Positions 10,194 through 20,629 are shown, counted from the first letter of the stretch. The stretch is 56,622 nt of DNA from Fragilaria crotonensis (GCA_022925895.1 JAKSYS010000399.1:1-56622); one strand, 5' to 3'. The notes: generated from the sequence alone by a model not told the origin. Numbers and translations are program-made.

Positions 10194-11810
10194 TGTGAGC
10201 TGCGTTCAGTGCCAATGCCTGTTATGTGACTAATAGAGAGATGCTGTACTTGAGGTGCACTGAAGTGGTGGATATTGTGTTCGCTCTCCCTGTGCCCAGG
10301 GACATGCGGGAATTCCTTCTTAACCTTATTCGGCATTCAATTCGGGAGTAATTGGATACATAGAACGGCTACTACAACGTTATTAAATAACGTCTTGAAG
10401 GTAACCTTGCGTACCCAGAATCCCATCGAGCTCGCCAGTCACACTCCAACAACGTTCTGAGAGACAACAATCTTCAACACGCTTCCAGCGAAGAGGACGA
10501 TTTGCATACCTTCTTCGGACGAAGAAGACATGCGAAGAAGGTTTTGGAGTGACACACGTAAAAATATTCTACGTTGGTTCAGTGTGCAACATGTACCAGA
10601 CCAGACTTTTATGTGAGCACCTTCTTCGACGGCTTAAGTAGAAAACGACATCCAACGAAGAAGGTTTCTTCAAACGAAGAAGATTTGGAAGCAGGCTTCT
10701 TCGGGCGAAGAAGGTCCTTTCAGCATTCTTCGTTCATAAGAAGGTTTTGGGAAACGCGCAAGCCAAGCTCACGAGCGCGAGTCTGACATTTTCGGTATGC
10801 TCAAAAATATTTTGCCGTTATCCATCATTGCATTTAAAAACAGTCAACGGCAAAAGACGGTTATTCTTTCCGACTTGAGAAGAATTTCCGCATGTCCCAG
10901 GACCCCAGACGCTCACATATCACACATACAAGGGGCTACGTTGATGTATGTCTGTTTTAATGTATAATTCGTGTACACAACACCACAACATACTACTCCA
11001 GTACACTCGTATCACCCAACCTAAGGTACAGTAGCACGAGTACGGGTACTAGTACCTGTAACGTCCAACAAACATGAAGACGGTCGTTACGTGTGCTCCG
11101 AGTATGAATAACGGCTCGGTTAAAAACACGTTTCTAACATAATAGTATCTTGCAGTATTTTTTATACCCAGGGTATTCCTATATATCATAGTTAAAAGTA
11201 TCAATTCAATGATGTACATATGCATACCCGAACCATGTACAACACTTTCATACGTATTATATATGTCATTTACTCATTACTTTACGTTTATGAAAAGTAG
11301 GCGCCGGTTATTCTTGTACATACTATAAACTATAACATACTCCGAGTACAACGTACAAGTACCACGGATGCATACCGCAGTAGGTGGACTACGTAGTTTG
11401 CCCGTTTGCCGACATGAACGATCACGTGTTGATTTATACGCTACTACTCGTAGTAGTTCAGTCGTTGTCCTTTCTACGTAGGTTTCAAAAACATAAACAC
11501 GTCGGGATAAATGTTTTTTGTATTAAAAAAATAAGAATGCACTGAATGGTTTTTCAAGCGAAGCTGAACCCCGACCCCGATTGCCAGCATCACTTCCGGC
11601 AGAGCTGATCAATCCCGAACCCAGGACTCAACTCCTGAGAGCATTTTCTCACCTACCGGTAGACCATCTGTGGACACCCCATCCCTTCTTTGGTTTCCTC
11701 TCATAGTTCCGCACATCGACTGAATCAGAATTGATACTAATTGTGGCAAGTTAAGAAGAGTGAAGCACCGACCTTGGCTTCTCTGACCAGCCGTTGACTA
11801 CGTATCAGGC
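10194..11810. other. Long intergenic region between divergent genes
   Basis: No gene seen. It holds the upstream regions of the M23 gene (leftward) and the alpha/beta hydrolase (rightward). It includes a cluster of CTTCTTCG/CGAAGAAG words (10510-10745), many GTAC-rich short palindromes (10990-11470) and one CTACCGGTAG at 11653-11662. Confidence 0.5.
10510..10713. repeat. Cluster of CTTCTTCG-NN-CGAAGAAG palindromes
   Basis: Two perfect 18-bp palindromes, CTTCTTCGGACGAAGAAG (10510-10527) and CTTCTTCGGGCGAAGAAG (10696-10713), with further GAAGAAGG / CTTCTTCG half-sites between and just after them. Organisation resembles a short hairpin satellite; role unknown. Confidence 0.75.
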
Positions 11811-13298
11811 ATGTCACAGTTTGCTAATTACCTCTGGGAATTCTCCTGGAGACACGCCATTTTTAGTTGCGCCTGCATCGAACTGAGTTTCTATGCATGT
11901 TACCGATGGTACCTCCTTCCCCGCGCTCAGATCCTCACTCAACCCGGCTCACCGTACAGAGATTACCCGTGCCCTGTGGAAGACCGTGTCAAACTCGTGA
12001 AACGCATTTGTCGACGACTCGAACGACAGGCAGTCGAACAACCGCACCACAACTTTCGAAAGCGATTCAGTGATTTCATGCTGGCCTGGTTTCGACCGAC
12101 CGACGCAATCGCGAATGCACCGCCCGGTCTACGGGCTGCGTCGTTTAACTCAAGTTCGTCTGGAGAAGCAAGTAGTGACGAAGAATGGTACGAGGACAGC
12201 TGCATCAGCAAGACCACACGCTGGAGTATTGCCGGTTTGAAAAAAGCCGAAGCCGACGATTTCTTTGCATGGGCTTTCTTTGGCAAAGACACGAATGATT
12301 TGGAGCCCTCCGAACAGGTGGGACTTGAAAAGATCTACCGAGAGCTTGTTAGGGATTACGGTTTGACCTTTGAACCGGGGAGAGGCGGGTTGTTGGAAGG
12401 TCGAAGACTGACTCTCGACCCAGTTCAGGCAGTGCATCGACCTTTGTTGGCGTATGCTATAATACACGGATTGGAACGAATAGGAAACGTCCTCTTGAGA
12501 CTGAACGGGTTTGAGCGTCATACAGCAAAGTCTGGACTTGTCTACTGGCATCGCACAGGTTCAGAGCCTGAGAAGAGGCTACCCCTGTTATTCTTTCATG
12601 GAATCGCACCAGCTGGAAAGACGTTCTATTTACCGCTTTGTCTGTTGGGGCTGGGCGATAGGCAACGGAACATGTATTTGTTCGAGAACCGAGGCATATC
12701 CAGTTCATACCTTACTTTTGACGTTCTTTCAGACGACGACACTGTCGCCGGCATCGAAGAAGCCCTGCACATACATGGTGATAAAGCTCGACCAATTTCG
12801 CTGTGCGGGCATTCGTTTGGCTCTTGCCCGATGACGTGGTTGCTGCACTCTTCGCTGCGAGACAACATTCAACAGTTTATTTTGATCGATCCAGTTACAA
12901 TCCTGTTGAGTGAACCTGATGTCATGGTTAATTTTTTGTATGCGCGCCTGGACGCCGGTTCCAAGTTTGTGAACAACCACCTTGCTGGGATTAGATTTGT
13001 GGGATCGGAACTCTTCACTGAATACTATTTGCGAAGAAACTTCGCGTGGTACAATTCAGAGCTATGGTTGGATGACGTTCCCAAATCAGTTCGAATTCTG
13101 GTTTGCCTGTCGGAAAAGGATCAGATTTTGTCGGCTCCAAATGTGAAGCGGGAAGTCGAATCACATAGCTGGAAGGATTTAGAGCTTGTCTATTGGGAAG
13201 GAGTGGATCATGCCGACTGCATCACAAATCCCAGAACGTGGCCCCAACTTCGCGATGCGATGCTGGCGCAAGAGAAGAGCTTTCTCAAGAAAGACTGA
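11811..13298 (+). CDS. Alpha/beta hydrolase-fold protein, probably membrane-anchored
   Basis: Intact 495-codon ORF from ATG 11811. A hydrophobic N-terminal stretch (residues ~14-37) suggests a membrane anchor. A long linker with a serine/acidic patch (~112-130) precedes the hydrolase domain (~255-490): oxyanion-type HG in LLFFHGIAP (263-264), nucleophile elbow GHSFGS (Ser335), acid in SEKDQIL (Asp437) and catalytic His in GVDHADC (467). All three triad positions are present, so it should be an active serine hydrolase such as an esterase or lipase. Substrate unknown. No intron or frameshift is visible. Confidence 0.85.
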   Translation: MSQFANYLWEFSWRHAIFSCACIELSFYACYRWYLLPRAQILTQPGSPYRDYPCPVEDRVKLVKRICRRLERQAVEQPHHNFRKRFSDFMLAWFRPTDAIANAPPGLRAASFNSSSSGEASSDEEWYEDSCISKTTRWSIAGLKKAEADDFFAWAFFGKDTNDLEPSEQVGLEKIYRELVRDYGLTFEPGRGGLLEGRRLTLDPVQAVHRPLLAYAIIHGLERIGNVLLRLNGFERHTAKSGLVYWHRTGSEPEKRLPLLFFHGIAPAGKTFYLPLCLLGLGDRQRNMYLFENRGISSSYLTFDVLSDDDTVAGIEEALHIHGDKARPISLCGHSFGSCPMTWLLHSSLRDNIQQFILIDPVTILLSEPDVMVNFLYARLDAGSKFVNNHLAGIRFVGSELFTEYYLRRNFAWYNSELWLDDVPKSVRILVCLSEKDQILSAPNVKREVESHSWKDLELVYWEGVDHADCITNPRTWPQLRDAMLAQEKSFLKKD

Positions 13299-13571
13299 CT
13301 CCAGTTCCCGCGATGTCGACTGCTGAATGTTGTTGTAATTAGAATGCCTGTTAAGTGTTCATAGCATAAGGTACAACGTACAACCCCTTCACAATCATCG
13401 TGCTAATTCCCTATTCCACTGCGCCGAGAACAAACGACGGTGCAAGTTTGAGTGCAGTTTGCATATCTACGTGCATACCGGTAGTCTACTACGACTGTCT
13501 TGTCCATGTCATACTACAAGTACTTGTACTTGTACCACGTAGCGAAGAGGGGGGTGAACTGGAAACGACTA

Positions 13572-13943
13572 CCGTATTTCACGGAGATTTGTACCCCGCG
13601 CACCCGCGCATTCCTGTACCCACCCCTCCCAAAATTATGCACATTTTCGAACCACTCGACTCAAAAATGAATTCCATTTGTTATCCTTTGGCAGAAAAAT
13701 CCTGGCATTTCACCGAAACGTCAGGTCATTTGAATTCCACTCGATGAAAGCTAGTTATGCATGTATAACTCTAATTATCAGAAGACGAGTTTAAATATTC
13801 ATTTTCCTTTTTTTCGGTAGTCAGCCCGACATAAATTTTTCACGGATTCCCTTTATCCATCTGACATTTTCGATGAAAATTTGGTGGGATTCCGGAACCC
13901 CCTCGATGAACATTTGGAGGGTACAAATCTCCGTGAAATACGG
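13572..13943. mobile_element. MITE with ~25-bp perfect TIRs and TA target duplication
   Basis: The left terminus begins CCGTATTTCACGGAGATTTG (13572) and the right terminus is its reverse complement ending at 13943. With the flanking TA dinucleotides (13570-13571, 13944-13945) the match is 27 bases without mismatch. It is 372 bp with no ORF. TA flanks place it with Tc1/mariner-type (Stowaway-like) MITEs. The flanks from 13299 and to 14232 hold no gene; CATACCGGTAG lies at 13474-13484. Confidence 0.85.
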
Positions 13944-14232
13944 TACTCCAGTAACGATGTACCAGTACCCTTGAATACCGTAGTACTATACCTTGTACTC
14001 CAGTACTCTTGAGTGCTACGGGATCTACTACCGGTTGTAGCATGACATGAGTTCTTATTTCTTATGATCTACCAGGTACAGGCGAACGAACTCTTGCCCT
14101 CCCGCCCTTCAGTCATCCGTTGTTGCCTAAACCACTTCCACCACCGAAAAATCCTCATCCCAGAGATGCTTGGCTTTCAACGAAATCGACCAAGTTTTTC
14201 TTTTGCATGAATACCACCTACCATTGCGCACC

Positions 14233-15679
14233 ATGAGACGCTCCAAGAGCGACCCCGCCAAGTATGCACGCAACTACCGGTCGATTTCGCAGCGTCGCAT
14301 GACTGAGCACGATGCTTACAATGAAGAAGCTGAAATGAAACGCTTAAAGGAGATTCTCGTAAATTCAGAAGCCCACTTGAAGAATGACAGGGAGGACAAC
14401 AAACGACAGCGCGAAGAACCCATCAAGCAGGAAAGAACTGCCGAAACGTCCGCCTATGATCAAAATGAAGATGACGATTTAATAGTTATTCCGAAGAAGA
14501 AGAAAGCCAAAAAACAGCCTCGTGTTGAGCTAACTCCGCAAGAAATCCGCAAGGCAAAGTTGGTCCACAAGAATGCTACTCGCAAGTTAAAGCAATTGAC
14601 TGACCGAGCCGAACAAAAGCAGAAGCGCGCCGAATTGTATAGCAAATTGAAAGACACGGCGATTTCCAATGAAGAAAGGGACCTCTTATCGTCCTCGTCG
14701 ACATTGGGCAAGCGCGAGACCAAACGTGAAGCTTTGAAGCGACTTTTGCAAAAAGAACGCATCGGAATGAGTTTGACGAACGAAGAGCGAGACCTGCTTT
14801 ATTCAGAACGGGGTAACGAAGAGAGCCACCAGCTACTTAATGCACCGTTTGAGTGTAATGACGTACAGGTGCAGGCCGTTGATGAGAAGCAAGGTTCGTC
14901 CAAGTCGAAAAAGAAGCAAAATGCAGAAGTTATTGACCGCGGAGATGCTCACGAGCACGATGGTCGCGATTCGTCATGCGACAAGGGCGACGCAGCTGAG
15001 AAAATCAAAATGGAATGTTCAGATGCCAACGACGAGCCCACAATGAACAATAACGCGGTCGAGAGCAGGCGCCCCGAACTTCCTGCCGCTCCAGTCGATC
15101 TTGTGGCTCAGATGATGGCGTCCTTCACGTCGCTGAAAAGTAGGACAGACGAAGAAAACAAAAAGCCGAAGAGGAACCATCAATGTCTGAACTTGAACGC
15201 ATCGCTCAGAACGAAGAGAAACAGAAGAAGGTCAAAGTATACGTAGCTACCAACCCTGTTCTTGTCAAACAGCCGCTAGTTTGGGATTGAAACCCAACTT
15301 AGAAGGTTTGACGTCTCGAAGAGTGCTGGAAATCAAACGCCCGGCTGATGTTGAGGCCAAACGCTTTGATCTTCCAGTGTCTAGCATGGAGTTTGAAATC
15401 ATGGATGCCATTCGCAACAATGATGTTACGATCTTGTGTTCTGAAACAGGCTCAGGAAAATCGACACAAGCACCACAATTCTTGTACGAGGCTGGTTTCA
15501 CATTGGGATCTGGGGGAGAAGACTTATTGATTGGAATCACGCAACCACGTCGTGTGGCAGCTGTATCGACAGCAAAGCGTGTTTGCTACGAAATGGGCCA
15601 GGGCGATGGTCAGAGTATCAGAGGGAAATCCAAGGTTGGCAATCTTGTCGCATATCAGACACGATCTTCGCCGTTGTAG
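14233..15679 (+). pseudogene. 5' part of a DEAH-box RNA helicase gene (DHX37/Dhr1-like), truncated
   Basis: The first in-frame ATG is at 14233. A lysine/glutamate-rich N-terminal region (~330 residues, repeated NEERDLL motif) precedes a helicase core start: ETGSGKSTQAPQFLYEAG (Walker A / motif I) and ITQPRRVAAVSTAKRV (motif Ia). It ends at LVAYQTR, where DEAH helicases normally continue with motifs II-VI. The long charged N-terminus plus this core resembles DHX37/Dhr1 ribosome-biogenesis helicases. One-base shortfalls near 15164 and 15267 split the reading frame into three parts that otherwise join smoothly. The sequence after 15679 shows no helicase motif, so about two thirds of the gene is missing. 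Confidence 0.75.
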
Positions 15680-16691
15680 TGCGAGAGAGGGTTGTCATTG
15701 TTAACTTTTGAGTTCGCATTGATATTGTTGCGAGGCAGAGATTGAGCGTTCTTCATATACCCTTGTAGCTGTGGTGTGCTTTCTTCCCTAGACATGCTTA
15801 AGTGACAGTGGCTGCGATAGTGTATATGGCAGTGTCAGCAATGTCCACCGCTGCTGCACCTGCTGCTCCTTTACCTTGGAGATTCTACAGCCTTCGTTAA
15901 ATTGACGTCTGGATGTAAGCTTAACGAAACGTCTCAACGAGCTGTCAGACTTGATATCGTAAATGCTATCGGCTATCGCACCAATAACTGCTCTCCTGTT
16001 TAAGGATACAAGATGAACAGCAAAACGACTCAAGGACGCTTTTACGAAGTCCCAAATTATTCTAACGCCGATGTGATAGCTGTCTCTGTGGCATTCACTT
16101 GTACATTCACTGATGGACTGCTAAAACGCTCAAAGCTGTATGATGCACTTCCAGGTTATCGCGGAGAAATGTTGCAGTCTGTATGGAACACGGAACGAAG
16201 TATATATATAGCTCAAGATCTCCGTAGAACTCCAAGCTAAATACGTTTAAACTGCCGGAACTTATCTCTGATTTCTGCAATGACGACGAAGGCACGCATG
16301 GGAATGATAATGCATAACGCCTTTGGATTCGTTTGTATCCATGCCTTTTTAGCTCTTTAATTGTGATACCAGTTTTCAACAACAGCTGAGACGGCTGGCT
16401 CCCGACAAATGACCTCATCGCCCGAAAGTGCAACATCCTGTGGAGTGCATGCGTTGTTCGTGTGCCCTTATTCTTGATACTCCGAGGGCGCTCGAAACAT
16501 GCACTAATTCGTTCGCATAGGCTTCATGCATGTTCTTCATGCTTTGGGTCAATGCGGGGAACAGAAATGCACTACATGTACTTGAACTACACACTACGAC
16601 TGGTACACCCTACACCGTGCATCGAAAACCTTGTATCATACAAGTACTAGTACCTGTTGCATGCATACTTGGTACGAGTACTTGGGCATAG
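15680..16691. other. Region replacing the helicase 3' half; no gene recognised
   Basis: No convincing gene. A minus frame at 15788-16033 and a plus frame at 16013-16240 show no known domain. The next clear feature is the hAT MITE target site at 16692. Confidence 0.45.
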
Positions 16692-16699
16692 GGCATATG

Positions 16700-17060
16700 C
16701 AGGGGTGCTAAATTTAGGCGCGCGCCTACCGTTACGAGCATAATCGCCTAAATTGGACTTCGGCAAAGCGCCTAAATTAAACGAAGATAAAGGTATATAT
16801 GCTGTATATATTTTTATATACAGTAGACACTAGTACTATAACCAGTAGCCGGTACCAGTAGCACAATAAGGAACTACAACTACTGTGGGCTTGCTTGTTG
16901 TGTCTTGTTTGTACACCGAGTAGTACTGGCATAGGGCACTGTACCGTAACCCTAACCCCTAACCCCAGCGCCTAAATTAGACTTCGACAAAGCGCCTAAA
17001 TTAAACTTTTTTAGGCGCTGGTAGGCGCTTTGGCCAGATCGCCTAAATTTAGCACCCCAG
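16700..17060. mobile_element. Non-autonomous hAT-type element (MITE) with 8-bp TSD
   Basis: The left end CAGGGGTGCTAAATTTAGGC (16700) and right end ...GCCTAAATTTAGCACCCCAG (to 17060) are ~21-bp inverted repeats with one mismatch near the tip. They are flanked by an identical 8-mer GGCATATG (16692-16699 and 17061-17068). An 8-bp duplication and CAGGGG/..CCCCAG tips fit the hAT superfamily. 361 bp, no ORF. Internal GCGCCTAAATTRRAC blocks repeat near both ends (16742-16780, 16968-17004). Confidence 0.85.
16944..16966. repeat. Telomere-like CCCTAA tract inside the hAT MITE
   Basis: CCGTAACCCTAACCCCTAACCCC contains two to three CCCTAA-type units in the interior of the element. The location is interstitial, not a chromosome end. 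A shorter AAACCCTAAACCC occurs at about 49711-49723. Confidence 0.7.
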
Positions 17061-17314
17061 GGCATATGACATATGATATGACATCTGACATAGTATGGTA
17101 CTAGAGTACCTGGTACTGTAGCCCGTATGGCTGGTTTCATGGTTTTCTTGCATATCGTACAACTCGTGTAGGCTGAGTATAAAAATTCTCGACCTCATGT
17201 TACTCCCTCCGACCTTGCACGCTCGCGCATCGAAATAACACGAATAGTGCCACACAAAAAAAGAGCTGCGGACCATGATTGTGTAACGACGCGTTCACCA
17301 CCTTCCACTTCGAA

Positions 17315-17390
17315 ACTGCCGACCCTTTTGCTGCAGCCAGCTTCGTCATCAACGTGAGGGCAGTGTTTAGCTGGCAAGGGTCGGCAGTTA
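17315..17390. repeat. Subterminal inverted repeat upstream of transposase ATG
   Basis: AACTGCCGACCCTT (17315-17328) and AAGGGTCGGCAGTT (17377-17390), ending 7 bases before ATG 17398. Same as in the 2831 copy. Confidence 0.8.
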
Positions 17391-17397
17391 AGCAAAA

Positions 17398-18723
17398 ATG
17401 AAGACACTACAAACATACTACCAATGTTGGCTCGAAGTCGTTAAGCAGAAACGATATCAGGACAAATGGCTGTCGGATGAGACCTATTTTCGAGCAATCA
17501 AGGCCCAATTTCCGACTCTTGAGGCCCTTGGCTTTGATAGGGGTATGATGAACAAAGCCATTTCATCTTGTGGAGGTGTCACCCTTGATGATTTCACCGA
17601 ATCAAACCAAACTGGCCGATTCAGACGAGCAGCCAAAGGCCACGATCCATTCGGAAATCCTAAGAGAAAGATTTGGGGATACTTTATAACAAAACCAGGA
17701 GGATTGGTTGAACGCCCACCAGATGGAAAGAAGAGTTTTTTGTCATTATTGCAAGATGTAAGCATAAATGATCGCTACAGTGTTGCTCGGGGATTGCCAG
17801 AAGTTGTTGATTTGACGACGGAAATTGCAGAGCAATCTTCTGCTAAACGAAAATCTGAAGCATATGCAGCGGCAAAGGATGAAGCAAAGAAGCCCAAACA
17901 TGGTCCTTTTTCAGCAAAGATTGTCGAGGAGACGTATTGGGATAGTCCCGAAGCTAAGAAACTCTTTCTTGGAAACGCAAACGATGAACGCGACGTCCAA
18001 AACGTTCTTGAGCAACGAATTGAGCGACTCCAGCAGGCCAATAGGACGATGGATGGTTGGAAGGACGTTATAGATAAGCACGACAAAGATAACCTCTGCT
18101 CTTCTTATGATGTATTCATAATTAGGCAGCGGTGTTCAATACTCTGCTTAGCCTATACGTACGCGTTAGAGGAGATGAATTCTGTACGGTGGATCGAAGA
18201 TTGCTGTGCTCAGGCGATTGGTGCTTGTAGCAGGATGGGGATTGAAGCTGCCGCAACAACCGAGCGAACGGTTGCTGGCTGGAACATTCTATTGAGGGCA
18301 AATCGCGAGCACTTCCCGTTGCCAAATCCCAAGATACTACACAAGCAAAAACAACCGCTTCCCGATTTGCTGGAATACTTTCGGGAGGAGATAACGTTGC
18401 CATGGCTCGGGTACTGTATTGAAAACCTTGCTGATCTGACTGTTGAGTTAGCAAGGAATGAATTGATCTTGTCGTTGATTCCAAGTGCAGCGACTAGAAC
18501 TAGTAACACGACTATTGCTGCAGACGAGGAAAGTGACAACGAACTACAGTCATCACCACTAGTAGAATACGAAGAACAGGAACAAGAAGGAAACAAAAAC
18601 AAACGATTAGAGACTGTCTACTTCAGGTTTATATCGAGTGTCCTATTTCATTATCAACAACATGGCGATGGCTCCGGAGAATTGGCTTCTCATATGATAC
18701 AAGGAAGAAATCCTTTTTTGTAG
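17398..18723 (+). CDS. Family-2 transposon N-terminal ORF
   Basis: 441 codons from ATG 17398; the same start is conserved in the decayed copy (3102). Charged and helical in composition, with a coiled-coil-like NVLEQRIERLQQAN segment and an acidic EDEESDNE-type linker near residue 380. The last ~20 codons are probably read in the wrong phase: in another frame the sequence around 18660-18740 gives WRWLRRIGFSYD followed by FFVDGHERPNVVFRRNEF. The latter is a landmark I recall just upstream of the catalytic domain in related fungal transposases. A frameshift or unspliced intron near 18600-18660 therefore joins this ORF to the catalytic part. Confidence 0.65.
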   Translation: MKTLQTYYQCWLEVVKQKRYQDKWLSDETYFRAIKAQFPTLEALGFDRGMMNKAISSCGGVTLDDFTESNQTGRFRRAAKGHDPFGNPKRKIWGYFITKPGGLVERPPDGKKSFLSLLQDVSINDRYSVARGLPEVVDLTTEIAEQSSAKRKSEAYAAAKDEAKKPKHGPFSAKIVEETYWDSPEAKKLFLGNANDERDVQNVLEQRIERLQQANRTMDGWKDVIDKHDKDNLCSSYDVFIIRQRCSILCLAYTYALEEMNSVRWIEDCCAQAIGACSRMGIEAAATTERTVAGWNILLRANREHFPLPNPKILHKQKQPLPDLLEYFREEITLPWLGYCIENLADLTVELARNELILSLIPSAATRTSNTTIAADEESDNELQSSPLVEYEEQEQEGNKNKRLETVYFRFISSVLFHYQQHGDGSGELASHMIQGRNPFL

Positions 18724-20518
18724 ATGGACACGAGCGACCAAACGTCGTCTTCAGACGAAACGAATTCTGCACTCTCTATCTCACAAAACTTGAGCCACGT
18801 ACGCATCGGTGGATTCAAGTCACTGCTGAGACTGTAGAGAATTGGAAAAGAGACAACAAAGTTTCAGAACATGACAACCGTGGATACAATTATGTTTCGG
18901 TCGACAACAAGAACATGATTGAGTTCCATGTCGACGATTTAGACTTACTTCACGAGTATGCAGTAACAATGGGCTTCGGTTCGTTTGGAGGGAATTTGAG
19001 TGTGAGGAAACCGCAAGGTGTCAAGCCGCTCATGATCTTTGGCCAAGACGAGAGTGTCTATAGTCAATTCTTACTTGGTCGAAATCGCCAATGGGTTGGA
19101 CCAGAAGGTCAACGCCCCTTCTTCCGAAGACCGATGGTTTAAGTCTTATGATATCCGCCTTTCAATCGCGGGAGACTGGTTTCGGGGTTCAGATTAGCAG
19201 AGTTCAATTGGAGGAGATCAATGAAGCACGTCGCGGAAAAACTTACGTTGATGTCGATGCAGCAGTAGCAATCCATGGACAAGCTTCAAAGAAGGACTTA
19301 AAGCGATCTCCATTTGTTGTCTATTTTGAATTGGGAGCGAACAACGAGGGATATTGGACGTATAATCATATGGCCATTCAATTCGAAGACTGCGTTGATT
19401 GCCTAAAAGTTATCTTCCCTCAGTTTGACTTTGCCTTGTTGTTCGACCACTCCCAAGGTCATGCGAAGAAATTGGCAAATGGGTTGGATGCCTATAGTAT
19501 GAACCGAGGGTTTGGAGGAGTGCAACCAAGAATGCGTGAGTCAATCATAAAAGCAGAGGATGGATACCTTGGCATGAACGAACGTACCGTTAATGTCGGT
19601 GACACACAATCGTTTGTCTTCAGACCTGGCAATGCTGGGCCGTTCTGGATGACCGTCCAAGAAAGAGAACTCAACCGCCAAGACCGAATACTCCCACCTC
19701 TGTCTGGTACTCCTCGGACCAGGAACAGGACATTTTCTGAACTTCAAGCAGAGCTTCGTCCTCTCAACGTCTTGAATGAGCGACGCCAATATCGACTTGC
19801 GGAATTGCAAGAACTTGCAAAAACAAACAATGTTGACGTCAAAGTCATACGAACACGAGAAAAGAAAGGCTGGCAAGGGCAACCGAAGGGCCTTTTGCAG
19901 GTCCTTTGGGAAAGGGGATGGATCGATGAAGCAAATCTTGAAAAATACACCATGGATCCAGCAACCGACGACGATGGTGAAGTACTTGAGGGTGCGGAGG
20001 AGTGGAGTTTAAGGGTCCTGATGGCGAGCTGTCTCGATTTTGCGGAGGAGATGACTGCGCTCCAACATGTTGGGAATGAGCTTGGTGTATCCGTCATCAT
20101 TTCGCCTAAATTTCATGCGGAGTTAGCTGGTGAAGGCATCGAGTACAGCTGGGGAGTGACAAAGGGGCTTTACAGACGTAAGCCGTTGCATTCTAAAAGG
20201 AGCAAAGAAGCTTTCAGAGGATTAGTAGTTGAATGTACAAGCAGGGATATTCTTCGAACTGAGACCGTGCGAAAGCTTTCGAGACGAGCAAGGGCTTACA
20301 TTTGTGCATACTATTCCCTTTACGAGAGCAAGAACAAGAAGAACACCGATGGTACACCACCAGCACTTACGTTACCCCTCATAGAGCGTCTCGTCAAGGC
20401 ATTTAAAACCCACAGGGCTGCAATTGACTTCGACGCCGGCTTTGTGAATGGATTTGTACCTCAACTGGAGAACTGTATCTTCCAAATGAACTCGAAAGAG
20501 GTGGTGTCAGAAGAATGA
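18660..20518 (+). pseudogene. Family-2 DDE-type transposase catalytic region
   Basis: Two frames join near 19115. From 18660 to there the frame reads WLRRIGF, VDGHERPNVV and GSFGGNLSVRKP. From 19091 the next frame continues LMISAF, NNEGYWTYNHM, LFDHSQGHAKK, MNRGFGGVQPRMRES and KFHAELAGEGIEYSWGVTKG to a stop at 20518. One extra C in the run CGCCCC (19114-19117) restores continuity (RPLLPKTDG), exactly the sequence seen in family 1 (RPLLPKDEG). Candidate catalytic residues are Asp in LFDHS and Glu in GIEYSW; the usual first Asp position reads MISAF. The domain acts on the element's TIRs by analogy with other DDE transposases. Confidence 0.7.
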
Positions 20519-20629
20519 GAGGTGGGTGTGGATCGAGTTTTGATGGGATGATGGTGCGTCAACTAAATTTTTAGATTACTGAGTCTACGTGCACCTACGA
20601 TATGCAGTCGCAGGATGAAACCAGCCATA

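Larger units (their letters stand above)
17128..20627 (+). mobile_element. Full-length TA transposon, family 2 (3.5 kb)
   Basis: TIRs TGGCTGGTTTCAT (17128-17140) and ATGAAACCAGCCA (20615-20627) are flanked by TA (17126-17127, 20628-20629). Contains a conserved subterminal hairpin, a 441-codon N-terminal frame and a 475-codon catalytic frame, all on the plus strand. Imperfect subterminal repeats GTAGGCTGAGTA (about 17169) and TACTGAGTCTAC (about 20577) lie near the two ends in opposite orientation. It is the best-preserved copy of the family in the window, but the transposase is split among three frames, so autonomy is doubtful unless the shifts are sequencing errors. Confidence 0.85.

Noticed and set aside
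16944-16966. Chromosome end
   Set aside because: Only two or three CCCTAA units, inside a bounded MITE, with normal DNA on both sides.
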